Assembly (NCBI RefSeq): GCF_009363155.1
Contig: NZ_CP045302.1
Location: 3,331,001-3,395,000 of the forward strand
Direction: 5' to 3'
DNA: 64,000 nt
DNA from: Azotobacter salinestris
GTDB taxonomy: Bacteria; Pseudomonadota; Gammaproteobacteria; Pseudomonadales; Pseudomonadaceae
A program made the translations under genes and the position numbers. Below, in pieces: positions 1 through 9,120 of this stretch (its first letter is position 1; the number at the start of each line of letters is the position of its first letter). The notes beneath the pieces are model-generated. The model was not told the DNA's origin and ran no database searches. It saw only the letters and a list, made by a program, of their open reading frames with translations.

Positions 1-54
1 ACTGCCGGCCATGGCGCCGGCGGCGGTGAGGGCGAGGGTCGTTTTCTTGAGCAT
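1..54 (-). CDS. 5' end of an exported protein, cut by the window edge
   Basis: Only 18 codons are visible, read leftward from an ATG at 52-54. They encode two lysines followed by an Ala/Leu/Thr-rich hydrophobic stretch ending in Ala-Met-Ala-Gly-Ser, which is a typical start of a signal peptide. An AGGA-type ribosome binding site lies about 10 bases upstream. The product is probably periplasmic, outer-membrane or secreted. The rest lies outside the window, so no function can be given. Confidence 0.6.
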   Translation of the reverse strand, partial: MLKKTTLALTAAGAMAGS

Positions 55-747
55 GACTCTTCTGTCCTTGGTAGTTGCGTTGCGCTGTTCCGCGCAGGTC
101 TTGAGTGATTCGATAAAGCTTCCCTGAGATAAGCACAGGGCTTGCCAACCATCAAAGAAGCCCTGAAAAAAGCATTTCCTTGCGCTTTTCAGGGGATTCC
201 TGCACCAAACTGAGCGTATTGCGATTAACGGTGCATCGTCCCGGTGCGCTGCCTGGGCGCCTGCCCGCAAGGCAGCCTGGCTGCACCGCCGGGAGACATT
301 TTCGAGCCCCGCCAGGGGGCATGGGCCGAGGGAAATGGCCCGGCAGCCAGGCGCAGCCTGGTGCTGCTGCAACGGGCCGGGCTGGTGCGGACTGTTGGTG
401 AACTGCTTCGCAAAGGGGCGGGCCTCGGAGCCCGTGCCCGATTCGAAGCCACCGATGCGCTTCGACCGTCGCGGCGAAGCGGCCGAAGCCTGACGGGGCA
501 CCCGGGCGGATTCCGATGGACGGTAGCCAGGCCCGGCGGAAATGCCCGTCTCTTGCGCCGGGCGCCTGTGCTTTCGGCCGCCAGGCATCGTCGGCATGCC
601 GTGCGTCGGACTGGAAGGCGCTCCGTGCGGCTGCGAGCCGGTCCGCCCATGGCCCGGCAGCATTGAACCGGCCAGCCCGTCGGCCAGTCGTACCTGATGA
701 AAGGCATCGAACACGAAGCATTCGCCGCGATTCGAGGACCGATCCGC
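55..747. other. Intergenic region, no gene recognised
   Basis: The first 200 bases are of moderate GC and should hold the promoter of the leftward exported-protein gene. The remaining part is very GC-rich and open in several frames, but none of the translations looks like a protein family and all are rich in Arg, Pro and Ala. I see no tRNA or clear terminator. The promoter of the downstream GH13 pair presumably lies here, but I could not point to convincing -35/-10 boxes. Confidence 0.5.
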
Positions 748-2283
748 ATGCACGAGCCGTCAGCGACGCCCTGGTGGAAAAGTGCCGTCATCTATCAGGT
801 CTATCCGCGTTCCTTCGCCGACGGCAATGGCGACGGCATCGGCGATCTGCCGGGCCTGATCGGTCGCCTCGACTACCTGCAGCGGCTCGGCGTCGACGCC
901 CTCTGGCTGTCGCCGATCTATCGCTCGCCGATGGCCGATGCCGGCTACGACATCAGCGACCATCGCGCGGTCGACCCGCTGTTCGGCCGCCTCGAGGATG
1001 TCGACCGCCTGCTCGCCGAGGCCCATGGGCGCGGTCTGCGCGTGCTGCTGGATTTCGTGCCCAACCACACCTCCGACCGGCACCCCTGGTTCGTCGAGTC
1101 GCGCGCCTCGAGGACGAGCCCCCAGCGCGACTGGTACCTCTGGCGCGACCAGCCGAACAACTGGCGCGCGGCGATCGGCGGCGGCAGCGCCTGGACCTGG
1201 GACGAGGGCAGCCAGCAGTACTACCTGCATTTCTTCCTGCCGCAGCAGCCGGACCTGAACTGGCACAACCCGCAGGTGGTCGAGGCGATGCACGGGGTGC
1301 TGCGCTTCTGGCTGGAGCGCGGCGTCGACGGCTTCCGCATCGACGTGGCCCACTGCATCGGCAAGGACCCGCGCTTCGCCGACGACCCGCGCTGCCTGGC
1401 TGGCGAAGTGATGGCGCACATCAACGACCAGCCCTACAGTCACGAACTGCTGCGCGGCCTGCGCCGTCTGGTGGACGGCTATCCCGGCGAGCGGGTACTG
1501 GTCGGCGAAGTCAACATCCGCTCCACCGCGCGGATCGTCGAGTACTACGGCGCCGGCGACGAGCTGCACATGGCGTTCAATTTCCTGCCGCTGGACGCCC
1601 TCTGGGACGCGGTGACCTTCCGCCTGTGCATCCGCGAGGTCGAGGTCCTGCTGGGCGCGGCCCGCTCCTGGCCGACCTGGGTGCTGTCCAACCACGACAG
1701 CAGCCGCCACCGCAGCCGCTACGGCGGTTCGCTGCGCCGTGCGCGCGCAGCGGCGGTGCTGCTGCTGACGCTGCGCGGCACGCCCTTCGTCTACCAGGGC
1801 GAGGAGCTGGGGCTGGAGGACGTGCAGGTCACGCCGCAGACCCGGGTCGATCCCGGCGGCCGCGACGGCAGCCGCGCGCCGCTGCCCTGGCTGCGCGAGC
1901 CGCCGCACGGCTGGAGCGGCGCCAGGCCCTGGCTGCCGTTTCCGCCGGATGCCGCAGCGCTGTCCGTCGAGGCGCAGGAGGCGTCGGAGCATTCGACGCT
2001 CCGGCTCTACCGCCGGCTGCTGGCGATTCGCCGCGCCAGCCCGGCGCTGCGGCTGGGCGATTGGCAGGAGCTGCCTTCGCATCCCGAGGTGCTGGCGTAC
2101 CGCAGGCAGCAGGGCAGCGACCTGCGCCTCGTCTGCACCAACTTCGCCGGGCGGCCGCACGCCTTTCCCCTGGCCGGCGACTGGCAGGTCGAGATCGCCA
2201 GCGACGGCCAGGGCGACGGCGCGTCCTTCGGCGGCACGCTGGCGGCCGAGCAGGCACTGATCCTCAAGCCGAGGGAGGGCTGA
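748..2283 (+). CDS. GH13 alpha-glucosidase (oligo-1,6-glucosidase-like)
   Basis: This is a 511-residue glycoside hydrolase family 13 enzyme, expected to act in the cytoplasm on short alpha-glucans or disaccharides. The N-terminus has the family pattern IYQVYPRSF followed by a DGNGDGIGDL metal loop (residues 16-34). Conserved region I is DFVPNH (102-107). The nucleophile is Asp199 in GFRIDV, the acid/base Glu254 in VGEVN, and the third acid Asp317 in SNHD. A GRDGSRAP stretch near 371 is typical of the alpha-glucosidase/isomaltase branch. I chose the ATG at 748 over an earlier ATG at 697 because GAGGA lies nine bases upstream and homology begins at Pro-Trp-Trp. It is followed after two bases by a second GH13 gene, so the two are almost certainly co-transcribed, possibly for trehalose, maltose or glycogen turnover. 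Exact substrate is uncertain. Confidence 0.88.
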   Translation: MHEPSATPWWKSAVIYQVYPRSFADGNGDGIGDLPGLIGRLDYLQRLGVDALWLSPIYRSPMADAGYDISDHRAVDPLFGRLEDVDRLLAEAHGRGLRVLLDFVPNHTSDRHPWFVESRASRTSPQRDWYLWRDQPNNWRAAIGGGSAWTWDEGSQQYYLHFFLPQQPDLNWHNPQVVEAMHGVLRFWLERGVDGFRIDVAHCIGKDPRFADDPRCLAGEVMAHINDQPYSHELLRGLRRLVDGYPGERVLVGEVNIRSTARIVEYYGAGDELHMAFNFLPLDALWDAVTFRLCIREVEVLLGAARSWPTWVLSNHDSSRHRSRYGGSLRRARAAAVLLLTLRGTPFVYQGEELGLEDVQVTPQTRVDPGGRDGSRAPLPWLREPPHGWSGARPWLPFPPDAAALSVEAQEASEHSTLRLYRRLLAIRRASPALRLGDWQELPSHPEVLAYRRQQGSDLRLVCTNFAGRPHAFPLAGDWQVEIASDGQGDGASFGGTLAAEQALILKPREG

Positions 2284-2285
2284 AC

Positions 2286-3908
2286 ATGCGACCACTCTGG
2301 TATCGCAACGCGGTGATCTACCAGATCGATCCTTCGCTGTTCCGCGACAGCGACGGCGATGGCTGCGGCGATCTGCGCGGCGTCACCGAGCGCCTGGACT
2401 ACGTGCGCGGGATGGGCGCCACGGCGATCTGGCTGATGCCGATCTACGCCTCGCCGTTCCGCGACGCCGGCTACGACGTCAGCGACCACATGGCCGTCAA
2501 CCCGCGCTTCGGCGACCTGGCCGACGTGGTCGCCCTGCTGGAGAAGGCCGAGGAGCTGGGCCTGCACGTCATCCTCGAGCTGGTCGTGCAGCACACCTCG
2601 GACCAGCATCCCTGGTTCCAGCAGGCGCGCCGGGACCGCAACTCGCGCTACCGCGACTACTACATATGGTCCGACACGCCGCTGGAGACGGACGTCGAGC
2701 CGATCTTTCCCACCGTCGAGGAGGAGGTCTGGCGCTGGGACGAGGAGGCCGGCCAGTACTACCGCCACCTGTTCTATCGCCACGAGCCGGACCTCAACCT
2801 GGCTAACCCGCAGGTGATCGAGGAAATCGAGCGGATCATGTCCTTCTGGCTGCGCCTGGGGGTCTCGGGCTTTCGCGTCGACGCCGCCTCGCACCTGATC
2901 GAGCAGGCCGGCCGCGGCAAGGTGCAGGACGGCATCTGGCTGCTCGACCACCTGCGCGACTTCGCCACCCTGCGCCGCCCGGAGGCGATCCTGATGGGCG
3001 AGGTGGACATCGAGCCGGAGGGCTATGTCCACTACTTCGGCGCAGGCGACCGGCTCACCCTGCTGCTGGATTTCTGGGTGAACAACCATTTGTACCTGTC
3101 CCTGGCCCGCGGCGAGGCCGAGCCCCTGCACCGCGCCGTCGCCAGCCAGCCGGTGCCGCCCGCGCGGGCGCAGTACGCGGTGTGGCTGCGCAATCACGAC
3201 GAGCTCGACCTGGAGCGCCTGAGCGACGCCGAGCGCGAGGAGGTCATGCGCGCCTTCGCCCCGGACCCTGACATGCGCGCCTATGGGCGCGGCATCCGCC
3301 GCCGGCTGGCGCCGATGCTGGGCGGCGACCAGCAGCGCCTGGCGCTGGCCAACGCCATCCTGTTTTCCCTGCCGGGCACGCCGATCCTGCGCTATGGCGA
3401 GGAGATCGGCATGGGCGACGACCTCTCGCTGCCCGAGCGCCTGGCGGTGCGCACGCCGATGCAGTGGTCCGACGAGCCCAACGGCGGTTTCTCCTGCGCA
3501 CGTCCCGAAGCGCTGGTCGCCCCGCCGATCGCCGAAGGCCCGTTCGCCTACGGCACGGTCAACGTCTACACCCAGAGCCTCGTCAGCGACTCGCTGCTGG
3601 CGCATACCAGCAACATGATACGCACGCGCATCGGTCTCACCGAGATCGGCTCCGGCACTTACCGCCCGGTCAGGGTCGACTGCCCGAGCGTGTTCGCCAT
3701 CCGCTACGACGGCGACTCGACCCTGCTGATGCTGGCCAATCTCTCGGCGGAGGAGGTCGAGGTGCAGGTGCAGGAGGAAGACCTGCAGGACTTCGCCGAC
3801 ATCCTCGCCGACAGCCTGTACGAGCAGTCGCAGGGCCATCCGCTGTATCTGCGCCTGCGCGGCTACGGCTACCGCTGGCTGCGGCGCAGGCAGCAGCTCT
3901 TTGGATGA
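2286..3908 (+). CDS. Trehalose synthase-like GH13 protein (maltose alpha-D-glucosyltransferase family)
   Basis: This 540-residue protein resembles TreS, which interconverts maltose and trehalose. It starts MRPLWYRNAVIYQIDPSLF, has a DSDGDGCGDL loop, and carries Asp199 (GFRVDA), Glu239 (MGEV) and Asp305. The segment LRNHDELDLERL (301-312) is the best TreS-like signature. The C-terminal 100 residues form the usual beta domain. Conserved region I is odd: it reads ELVVQH (98-103) where GH13 enzymes normally have D-x-V-x-N-H, so both the Asp and the Asn are replaced conservatively. There is no fused maltokinase domain, which many TreS proteins have. It begins two bases after the preceding GH13 stop, indicating translational coupling. 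Activity as a true trehalose synthase is an inference. Confidence 0.8.
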   Translation: MRPLWYRNAVIYQIDPSLFRDSDGDGCGDLRGVTERLDYVRGMGATAIWLMPIYASPFRDAGYDVSDHMAVNPRFGDLADVVALLEKAEELGLHVILELVVQHTSDQHPWFQQARRDRNSRYRDYYIWSDTPLETDVEPIFPTVEEEVWRWDEEAGQYYRHLFYRHEPDLNLANPQVIEEIERIMSFWLRLGVSGFRVDAASHLIEQAGRGKVQDGIWLLDHLRDFATLRRPEAILMGEVDIEPEGYVHYFGAGDRLTLLLDFWVNNHLYLSLARGEAEPLHRAVASQPVPPARAQYAVWLRNHDELDLERLSDAEREEVMRAFAPDPDMRAYGRGIRRRLAPMLGGDQQRLALANAILFSLPGTPILRYGEEIGMGDDLSLPERLAVRTPMQWSDEPNGGFSCARPEALVAPPIAEGPFAYGTVNVYTQSLVSDSLLAHTSNMIRTRIGLTEIGSGTYRPVRVDCPSVFAIRYDGDSTLLMLANLSAEEVEVQVQEEDLQDFADILADSLYEQSQGHPLYLRLRGYGYRWLRRRQQLFG

Positions 3909-4013
3909 GCCCGCGCCGGGGGCGAGCGGCTCGGCCGCCGTCCCGCGATCCGCGCCGCGCGCCCGGGTTTCCCGGCCAGCCGAACAACCGACCAGTGCAA
4001 AGTCGAGGTGCCC

Positions 4014-4625
4014 ATGCCGGCAGCTGAGCAGAAGAAGGAGCCCCAGAGCCTCGAGGCGGTGATCGATGGGGTCATCGATCTGGGCAGGCAGAGGGAAGGG
4101 GAGAAGGTGTCCATCGGCGACATCCAGGGCCGGATCGGCCAGCGCAGCTTCGGGCCCTTCCTGTTCATCGCCGCCGTGTGCGAGATCAGCCCGCTGGGCG
4201 GCGTGCCGGGCCTGCCCACCCTGCTCGCGGTGATCGTGGCGCTGTGCTCGATCCAGATGCTGCTGGGGCAGGAGCGCTTCTGGATACCGGGCCTGCTGCG
4301 CAACCGCGCGGTCAGCGGGCAGAAGCTGCAGTCCGGGCTGAAGCGGATCAAGCCCGCGATGCGCTGGCTGGACAAGGTCATCCGCCCGCGCCTGGGCTGG
4401 GCGACCGAGAAGTCCTTCGTGCGGATCCTCGCCGTGCTCTGCCTGACGCTGGCGGCCTCGGTCCCGCCACTGGAGCTGCTACCCTTCGCCAGTAGCATTC
4501 CCTTCGCCGCCATCGGCCTGTTCGGCCTGGGACTCACCGCCAGGGACGGCTATGTCGTTCTCGCCGGGCTCGTGGTTTCCCTCGCGGGCTTGTTCCTGGC
4601 CTTCAGGAGCCTGCTGGGGGGATGA
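4014..4625 (+). CDS. ExoD family exopolysaccharide-synthesis membrane protein
   Basis: The 203-residue product has the ExoD pattern: a soluble N-terminal part (LEAVIDGVIDLG ... ISIGD-like) followed by hydrophobic helices around 50-85, 145-170 and 175-200. The segment GQRSFGPFLFIAAVCEISPLGGVPGLP (in two halves around residues 43-70) is characteristic. ExoD was named in Rhizobium for a role in exopolysaccharide production and alkali tolerance, but its biochemical role is unknown. A GTG six bases upstream (4008) is in frame. I prefer ATG 4014 because GAGG sits at a better distance. It lies 105 bases after the GH13 pair and may have its own promoter. Confidence 0.8.
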   Translation: MPAAEQKKEPQSLEAVIDGVIDLGRQREGEKVSIGDIQGRIGQRSFGPFLFIAAVCEISPLGGVPGLPTLLAVIVALCSIQMLLGQERFWIPGLLRNRAVSGQKLQSGLKRIKPAMRWLDKVIRPRLGWATEKSFVRILAVLCLTLAASVPPLELLPFASSIPFAAIGLFGLGLTARDGYVVLAGLVVSLAGLFLAFRSLLGG

Positions 4626-4698
4626 GCCGACCCTGCCACAGCACCCGGCCCTCGCCCCGGCGGGGCCCTACAGCACGACACCAACCAGGAGAAGCGCG

Positions 4699-5526
4699 AT
4701 GAGCACGATCGACCTTTCCGCCTGGATCGGCCACAGCCAGACCGTCCACGACCAGCTGACCCTCAACCTGATCGGGCGCCTCGCCGCGACGCTCGGCGAG
4801 GCATCGCCGGCCCATGGCCACCCATTGCCGCCGCTGTGGCACTGGGCGTTCTTCCAGGAACCCGTGCCCGGGGCCGGTCTCGGCCCGGACGGGCATCCGG
4901 CGCGCGGCGGCTTCCTGCCGCCGGCGGACGATCGCAACCGCATGTGGGGCGGCGGGCGTCTGGAGTTCTTCGAGCCGCTGCGGGTCGGCGGCGAGGCCAG
5001 CTGCATGTCGACCATCGCCACGATTGAGGAAAAGGCCGGCAGGAGCGGCGCCCTGCTGTTCGTCACGCTGCGTCACGAGTACCACCAGGACGGCCGCCTG
5101 GCGCTGCGCGAGGAGCAGGACATCGTCTACCGCGAGCCAAGCCCGCCGAGGACCCGCTCCGACGAGCCGGTGCCGCCGGGCGGCTGGCGCGAGCGCGTCG
5201 AGCCGACCAGCACGCTGCTGTTCCGCTATTCGGCGGCGACCTTCAACGGCCATCGCATCCACTACGACTGGCCCTACGCCACCGAAGTCGAGGGCTATCC
5301 CGGCCTGGTGGTGCACGGTCCGCTGATCGCCACCCTGGTGCTCGGCGCCTTCTGTCGCGCCAATCCCGGCGTGCGCCTGCAGCGCTTCGCCTACCGCGGC
5401 CTGCGCCCGCTCTTCGCGCCTGTGCCCTTCGAGGTCGGCGGCTTCATCGATGCGCCGGGCCACGCCGGGCTGTGGGCCGGCAATGCCGATGGCCTCGCCC
5501 AGCAGGGCGATGTCTGGTTCGACTGA
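4699..5526 (+). CDS. MaoC/FAS1-type acyl-CoA hydratase (mesaconyl-C4-CoA hydratase-like)
   Basis: The 275-residue protein matches the double hot-dog hydratases such as 3-methylfumaryl-CoA (mesaconyl-C4-CoA) hydratase. Hallmarks are LWHWAFFQEP (about 47-56), DRNRMWGGGRLEF (about 77-89), and the C-terminal FNGHRIHYDWPYA (about 182-194) followed by GLVVHGPL, where the His and Asp of the MaoC active site lie. It should hydrate an enoyl-CoA in the cytosol. The ATG at 4699 follows AGGAGAAG. No CoA-transferase, lyase or CoA-ligase gene flanks it, so the pathway cannot be inferred from context. It converges on the alginate-lyase gene with a 27-base gap. Confidence 0.82.
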   Translation: MSTIDLSAWIGHSQTVHDQLTLNLIGRLAATLGEASPAHGHPLPPLWHWAFFQEPVPGAGLGPDGHPARGGFLPPADDRNRMWGGGRLEFFEPLRVGGEASCMSTIATIEEKAGRSGALLFVTLRHEYHQDGRLALREEQDIVYREPSPPRTRSDEPVPPGGWRERVEPTSTLLFRYSAATFNGHRIHYDWPYATEVEGYPGLVVHGPLIATLVLGAFCRANPGVRLQRFAYRGLRPLFAPVPFEVGGFIDAPGHAGLWAGNADGLAQQGDVWFD

Positions 5527-5553
5527 CAGACCGCACCGCGGCGGCGCCCGCCG

Positions 5554-7788
5554 CTACGGCTGCGGCCGCACGGCCAGCGCCTGCGGCCCTTCCTCGGCGG
5601 CCGGACCGTCGAAGCGGCCGACATGGCCGCTCCATTCGAGCGGCTGGCCGTCGAGCTCGGCTCGATGCGCCTTGGCCGCATCCGTGTCGTCGGCGATGGC
5701 CAGGGTCACCGTCCGGCCGTCGAGCAGCTCGAGCGCGACGAGATCGGCATCCGCGGCGCGGATATGGCGCAGCGCGGCGATCCGGCTGCTGCTGTCGGTG
5801 ACCGTCTCGGCAGCCGGGTCGTAGCGTCCGTGCGGCTCGAGCACGGCGACGAAGGTGGCGTCGGTGGCGTTCTCCAGGCGCTCGATCAGCACCGGCTCGC
5901 GGCGCAGGTTGAAGTGCGGGTCGTTGGCGCCGCTCTCGGCCAGGATGACCTGCGTCCCGGCGGCGGGCAGCAGGCGGTAGGTATAGAAGCGCTCGCCGTT
6001 GAGCCAGGTCAGGGTCGCGTTGCCGGTCTGCGGCGTGCCGGTCGCATCCACCCACAGGTGCTGGTAGCCGTTGGCGCTGCCCAGTACCGGCCGCTCGGCC
6101 GGGTTCGACTGCAGCGGAAAGCCCACCTCGGTGATGTGTCCCGCGTAGTGCAGGGGCCGGTCGTAGCGCGCCGGCTGGCTGCCCTGGACGCGCAGCAGGT
6201 CGACCACCACGGGGCTGGCCAGACCGTCGATCTCCACCTGCGCCAGGCTGCGGCGGAAGCGCACCCCGGGATAGGCGCCCTCGACCTCCGCGGTGCTGAC
6301 CCGCGTCGGCCCGTCCGCCGAGAAGAACAGCTGGCGGGGCGCGGTTTTCTCGCCGACCTTCCACTGGCCGTCGAAGTGGCTGGTCTCGTTGACCACCAGG
6401 GTGTTGTGGGCGACGGTCTGCCGGGCCCAGCTCTGGTTCTCCTTGAGGTAGCGGCCGCCGTCCTTGGACTCGACGTTGAGAAAGCGCGCCGCGCCGTAGT
6501 CGGTGACCACCGCGGCGCCGTCGTCGTAGAGCATCCAGCCCAGCTTGTCGAAATGCCCGTGGCCCATGCCCTGGGCGCTGTTCTTGACGACCAGCGTCTG
6601 GTCCCGCTCGCCCGGCCCGGCGCGCAGCACCGCAACGCCCCCGCGATCGCCCGCCGGACCGTCGCGAAACAGCCGGGAGGCGAAGGGGAAGGGCTGCGCC
6701 TTGCCTTCGGCCAGGTCGCGGGCGACCAGCAGCCCCTCGGGAGTGAGGGTGGTGCGTCCCTGCCACTGGGCGACGGACAGGAAGGCCGGGTCGCGGGTCG
6801 CGGCGTAGCCGATGGCGATGGCCTGGTAGAGCTCGTCGGTCTTCAGGCTCTTGTCCAGCAGGGCGTCGTTGAGCGGGAAGAAATGGCCGCCCTGGGTGAG
6901 CTGGACGGTGCTGCGGATCGCCTCGAGCAGCACGCCGTCGCGGTACGCGAAGATCTTGCGCGCGGGCTCGTTGGCTTCGATCGCCTGGGCGAAGACCACG
7001 AAGGGCAGCAGGGCGTAGCGCTGGTAGTAGGGGCCTTCGGTGTAGTAGCCGTCGGACGAGAAGAGTTGCTCGACCTGGCGCAGGAAGCCGGTGCGGCCGC
7101 TCTTGTCGAGACCGTTCAACGCCCTGGCCACCAGCTCGTTGTCGCGCAGCACGTAGCCGGTCATGCCGACCGCGGCGCAGGCCCAGGTCGCGTGGTTGTG
7201 GATCAGCTCGAAGACCTGCGGCTGGCCTTCGGAGAGAAGGGCCGCCATCGGGCGGAAGACCTGCTCGTCGATGGTCCGCCGGTCCTCGTCCGAGAGGGTG
7301 TCGCGGATCGCGTCGTAGCCCTGCACCGCATAGACCAGCCAGACGCTGTCGTTGAGGCTCTGCCAGAACAGCCGTCCCGGCGAGTCGCCGCTGGCGGCCG
7401 GGTGCGGCCCCAGGGTCGGATAGAGTTTCGCGTACTCCAGCAGCAGGCGCCGCGCGTAGTCGGCATAGGCGGCGTCGCCGGTGACCCGGTACAGCAGGCC
7501 GGCGCCGTGGATCGCCATGTAGTTGCGCTTGTGCTGCTCGTGGGTGGAACCGCCGCCGGGGTCGCGCGGCACCGGCACGTCGATTCCGGCGCGTCTGGCC
7601 GCCTCGACCAGCGCCGTCATGCGCTGCCGCTCGCCGGCGAACAGCGGGTAGTCGGCCTGGATCGGACCCGGGCTGGCGGGTCTGAACAATACCGGCCCGG
7701 TGCTTGCGGGGTCCGCGGCCGCGGCGTCGGCCTGTCCTGCAAGCAGCATGGCGGCGACCAGGCCCAGCGTAGTCTGCAGTCTTTGCAT
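5554..7788 (-). CDS. Oligoalginate lyase, polysaccharide lyase family 17
   Basis: The 744-residue product starts with a signal peptide (MQRLQTTLGLVAAMLLAG, then an Ala-rich cleavage region), so it is exported, probably to the periplasm. An alpha-helical toroid domain (about 40-370) contains the motifs HNHATWA-like IHNHATWAC, YYTEGPYYQRYALLP and HFFPLNDALLDKS. The heparinase II/III-like beta-sandwich follows, with GMGHGHFDKLGWMLY (about 440-455) and VAHNTLVVNE. These are the family 17 exolyase hallmarks, with the active-site Tyr and His in those segments. PL17 enzymes release unsaturated monomers from alginate oligomers. The start was placed at the signal peptide because AAGGAAGA lies just upstream; an upstream in-frame extension has no family similarity. 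It is divergent from a LysR regulator, its likely controller. Confidence 0.88.
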   Translation of the reverse strand: MQRLQTTLGLVAAMLLAGQADAAAADPASTGPVLFRPASPGPIQADYPLFAGERQRMTALVEAARRAGIDVPVPRDPGGGSTHEQHKRNYMAIHGAGLLYRVTGDAAYADYARRLLLEYAKLYPTLGPHPAASGDSPGRLFWQSLNDSVWLVYAVQGYDAIRDTLSDEDRRTIDEQVFRPMAALLSEGQPQVFELIHNHATWACAAVGMTGYVLRDNELVARALNGLDKSGRTGFLRQVEQLFSSDGYYTEGPYYQRYALLPFVVFAQAIEANEPARKIFAYRDGVLLEAIRSTVQLTQGGHFFPLNDALLDKSLKTDELYQAIAIGYAATRDPAFLSVAQWQGRTTLTPEGLLVARDLAEGKAQPFPFASRLFRDGPAGDRGGVAVLRAGPGERDQTLVVKNSAQGMGHGHFDKLGWMLYDDGAAVVTDYGAARFLNVESKDGGRYLKENQSWARQTVAHNTLVVNETSHFDGQWKVGEKTAPRQLFFSADGPTRVSTAEVEGAYPGVRFRRSLAQVEIDGLASPVVVDLLRVQGSQPARYDRPLHYAGHITEVGFPLQSNPAERPVLGSANGYQHLWVDATGTPQTGNATLTWLNGERFYTYRLLPAAGTQVILAESGANDPHFNLRREPVLIERLENATDATFVAVLEPHGRYDPAAETVTDSSSRIAALRHIRAADADLVALELLDGRTVTLAIADDTDAAKAHRAELDGQPLEWSGHVGRFDGPAAEEGPQALAVRPQP

Positions 7789-8211
7789 CGGCGGTCTTCC
7801 TTCTCGTCTGGTTATCCAGCCGGTTGCGGCGCGTCTGTCCGACGGCCGGGCTGGGGCATGGCTGGCAGGGCGAGCATCGCCCCCTGGAGGGCTTCGACGT
7901 GCGTGCTGCCATAATGTTCGAACCTGTCGCATCGCGGGGCCGCCCGCCTGCCGTGTCCGGTCGGCTGGACATTGCCTCCCTTCATATGGGACGTTCGTAC
8001 CTTTCGGGCCGGGACCGGCGGATCGCTCCGCCATCCGGCGTGCCTTCGTGGCGTGCCCTCATACACCGGCCCGGCAGCCTCATTTCCTCGACCGTCTACC
8101 CGCCGACTCTCGATTTCGCCGCCGGCCATCCGCCGGAGTACGCGGGGATGAGATTCCGCGCGGAGTTCGGCGTATGTTCGGTTTCACAGCCTTCGGGAGC
8201 TTGCAGCAGTC
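7789..8211. promoter_or_regulatory. Divergent intergenic region between alginate lyase and LysR genes
   Basis: This 423-base stretch separates the leftward lyase gene from the rightward LysR gene and should hold both promoters and the LysR operator. I could not single out a convincing T-N11-A operator by eye. The long open frames across it are rich in Arg and Pro and are judged to be GC artefacts. Confidence 0.45.
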
Positions 8212-9120
8212 ATGACCAATCCCCTCCATTTCGATCTGCAGTCCCTGCGGGTCTTCCTGCTGGCCGCCGAGCTGGGCAGCCTGACCCGGGCGGCGGAGCG
8301 CGCCCACCTCACCCTGTCGGCGGTGAGCAAGCGCATCTGCGATCTGGAAAGGACCATCGACTGCCCGCTGTTCGTCCGTCAGCCGCGCGGGCTGGAGCTG
8401 ACCCCGGCCGGCCAGGAGCTGCTGGAGCACACCCGCACCATCCTCGACAACGTCAACCGCATGGCCGCCGACATCGGCGAGTTCGCCACCGGCGTGCGCG
8501 GCCACCTGCGCCTGTGGGCCAACACCTCGGCGGTGCTGCAGTTCCTGCCGCACGACCTAGCGGCCTTCCTCGGCGAGCGGCCGCAGGTGCGCATCAACCT
8601 GGAGGAACGGCTGAGCGAGGAGATCATCGCGGCGCTGGACAGCGGGCGGATCGATCTGGGGGTGTTCGCCGACAACGTGCCGGCGCCGACCCTGGAGCTG
8701 CGGCCCTACCGGCAGAACCGGCTGGTCCTGCTGGTGCCGGTCGGGCATCCGCTGGCCAAGTTCGGCCGGATCGCCTTCGTCGACACCCTGGCCTACGACT
8801 ACATCAGCCTCGCCCACGGCACCTCGCTGCTGCGCCTGCTGATCGACTCGGCGGTGACCGCGCAGCGCATCCTGCGCCTGCGCATGCAGGTCGGCAGCTT
8901 CGACGCCATCGGCCGGATGGTCGAGGCGGGGCTCGGGATCGGCGTGGTGCCCGAGGGCGCGGTGCACGACGAACGCCTGAAGGCCGGCCTGCGCGCCATC
9001 CCGCTGACCGACGACTGGGCCAGCCGCACCCTGTGGGTCGGGGTGAAGTCGGAGCAGGCCCTGCTGCCCGAGGCGCGCGAGCTGTGGCAGTTCCTGCTGC
9101 GCGAAGGGGCTGAGGGTTAG
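8212..9120 (+). CDS. LysR-family transcriptional regulator
   Basis: The 302-residue protein has the N-terminal winged helix-turn-helix of LysR regulators: LQSLRVFLLAAELGSLTRAAERAHLTLSAVSKRI is spread over residues 9-43, with the recognition helix at about 31-43. LELTPAGQELLEHT (about 62-75) leads into the linker helix. A periplasmic-binding-like effector domain follows from about residue 90. It is divergent from the PL17 lyase gene, so regulating that gene is the simplest proposal. The effector is unknown; an alginate-derived sugar acid would be a guess. It marks the right edge of ordinary GC-rich sequence before the mobile-element region. Confidence 0.9.
   Translation: MTNPLHFDLQSLRVFLLAAELGSLTRAAERAHLTLSAVSKRICDLERTIDCPLFVRQPRGLELTPAGQELLEHTRTILDNVNRMAADIGEFATGVRGHLRLWANTSAVLQFLPHDLAAFLGERPQVRINLEERLSEEIIAALDSGRIDLGVFADNVPAPTLELRPYRQNRLVLLVPVGHPLAKFGRIAFVDTLAYDYISLAHGTSLLRLLIDSAVTAQRILRLRMQVGSFDAIGRMVEAGLGIGVVPEGAVHDERLKAGLRAIPLTDDWASRTLWVGVKSEQALLPEARELWQFLLREGAEG

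Noticed and set aside
421..460. tRNA-like T-loop sequence (CCCGATTCGAAGCC) upstream of the GH13 genes
   Set aside because: The surrounding bases do not form acceptor, D or anticodon stems.
516..2285. Long open frame (more than 500 codons) continuous with the TreS-like gene
   Set aside because: The part before 2286 is antisense-like in composition, rich in Arg/Pro/Ala, and overlaps the clearly real GH13 gene in another frame. It is a GC-driven artefact.
5444..7972. Very long open frames on both strands across the alginate lyase gene
   Set aside because: They have no family similarity and mirror the third-position GC of the lyase gene, which has clear motifs in its own frame.
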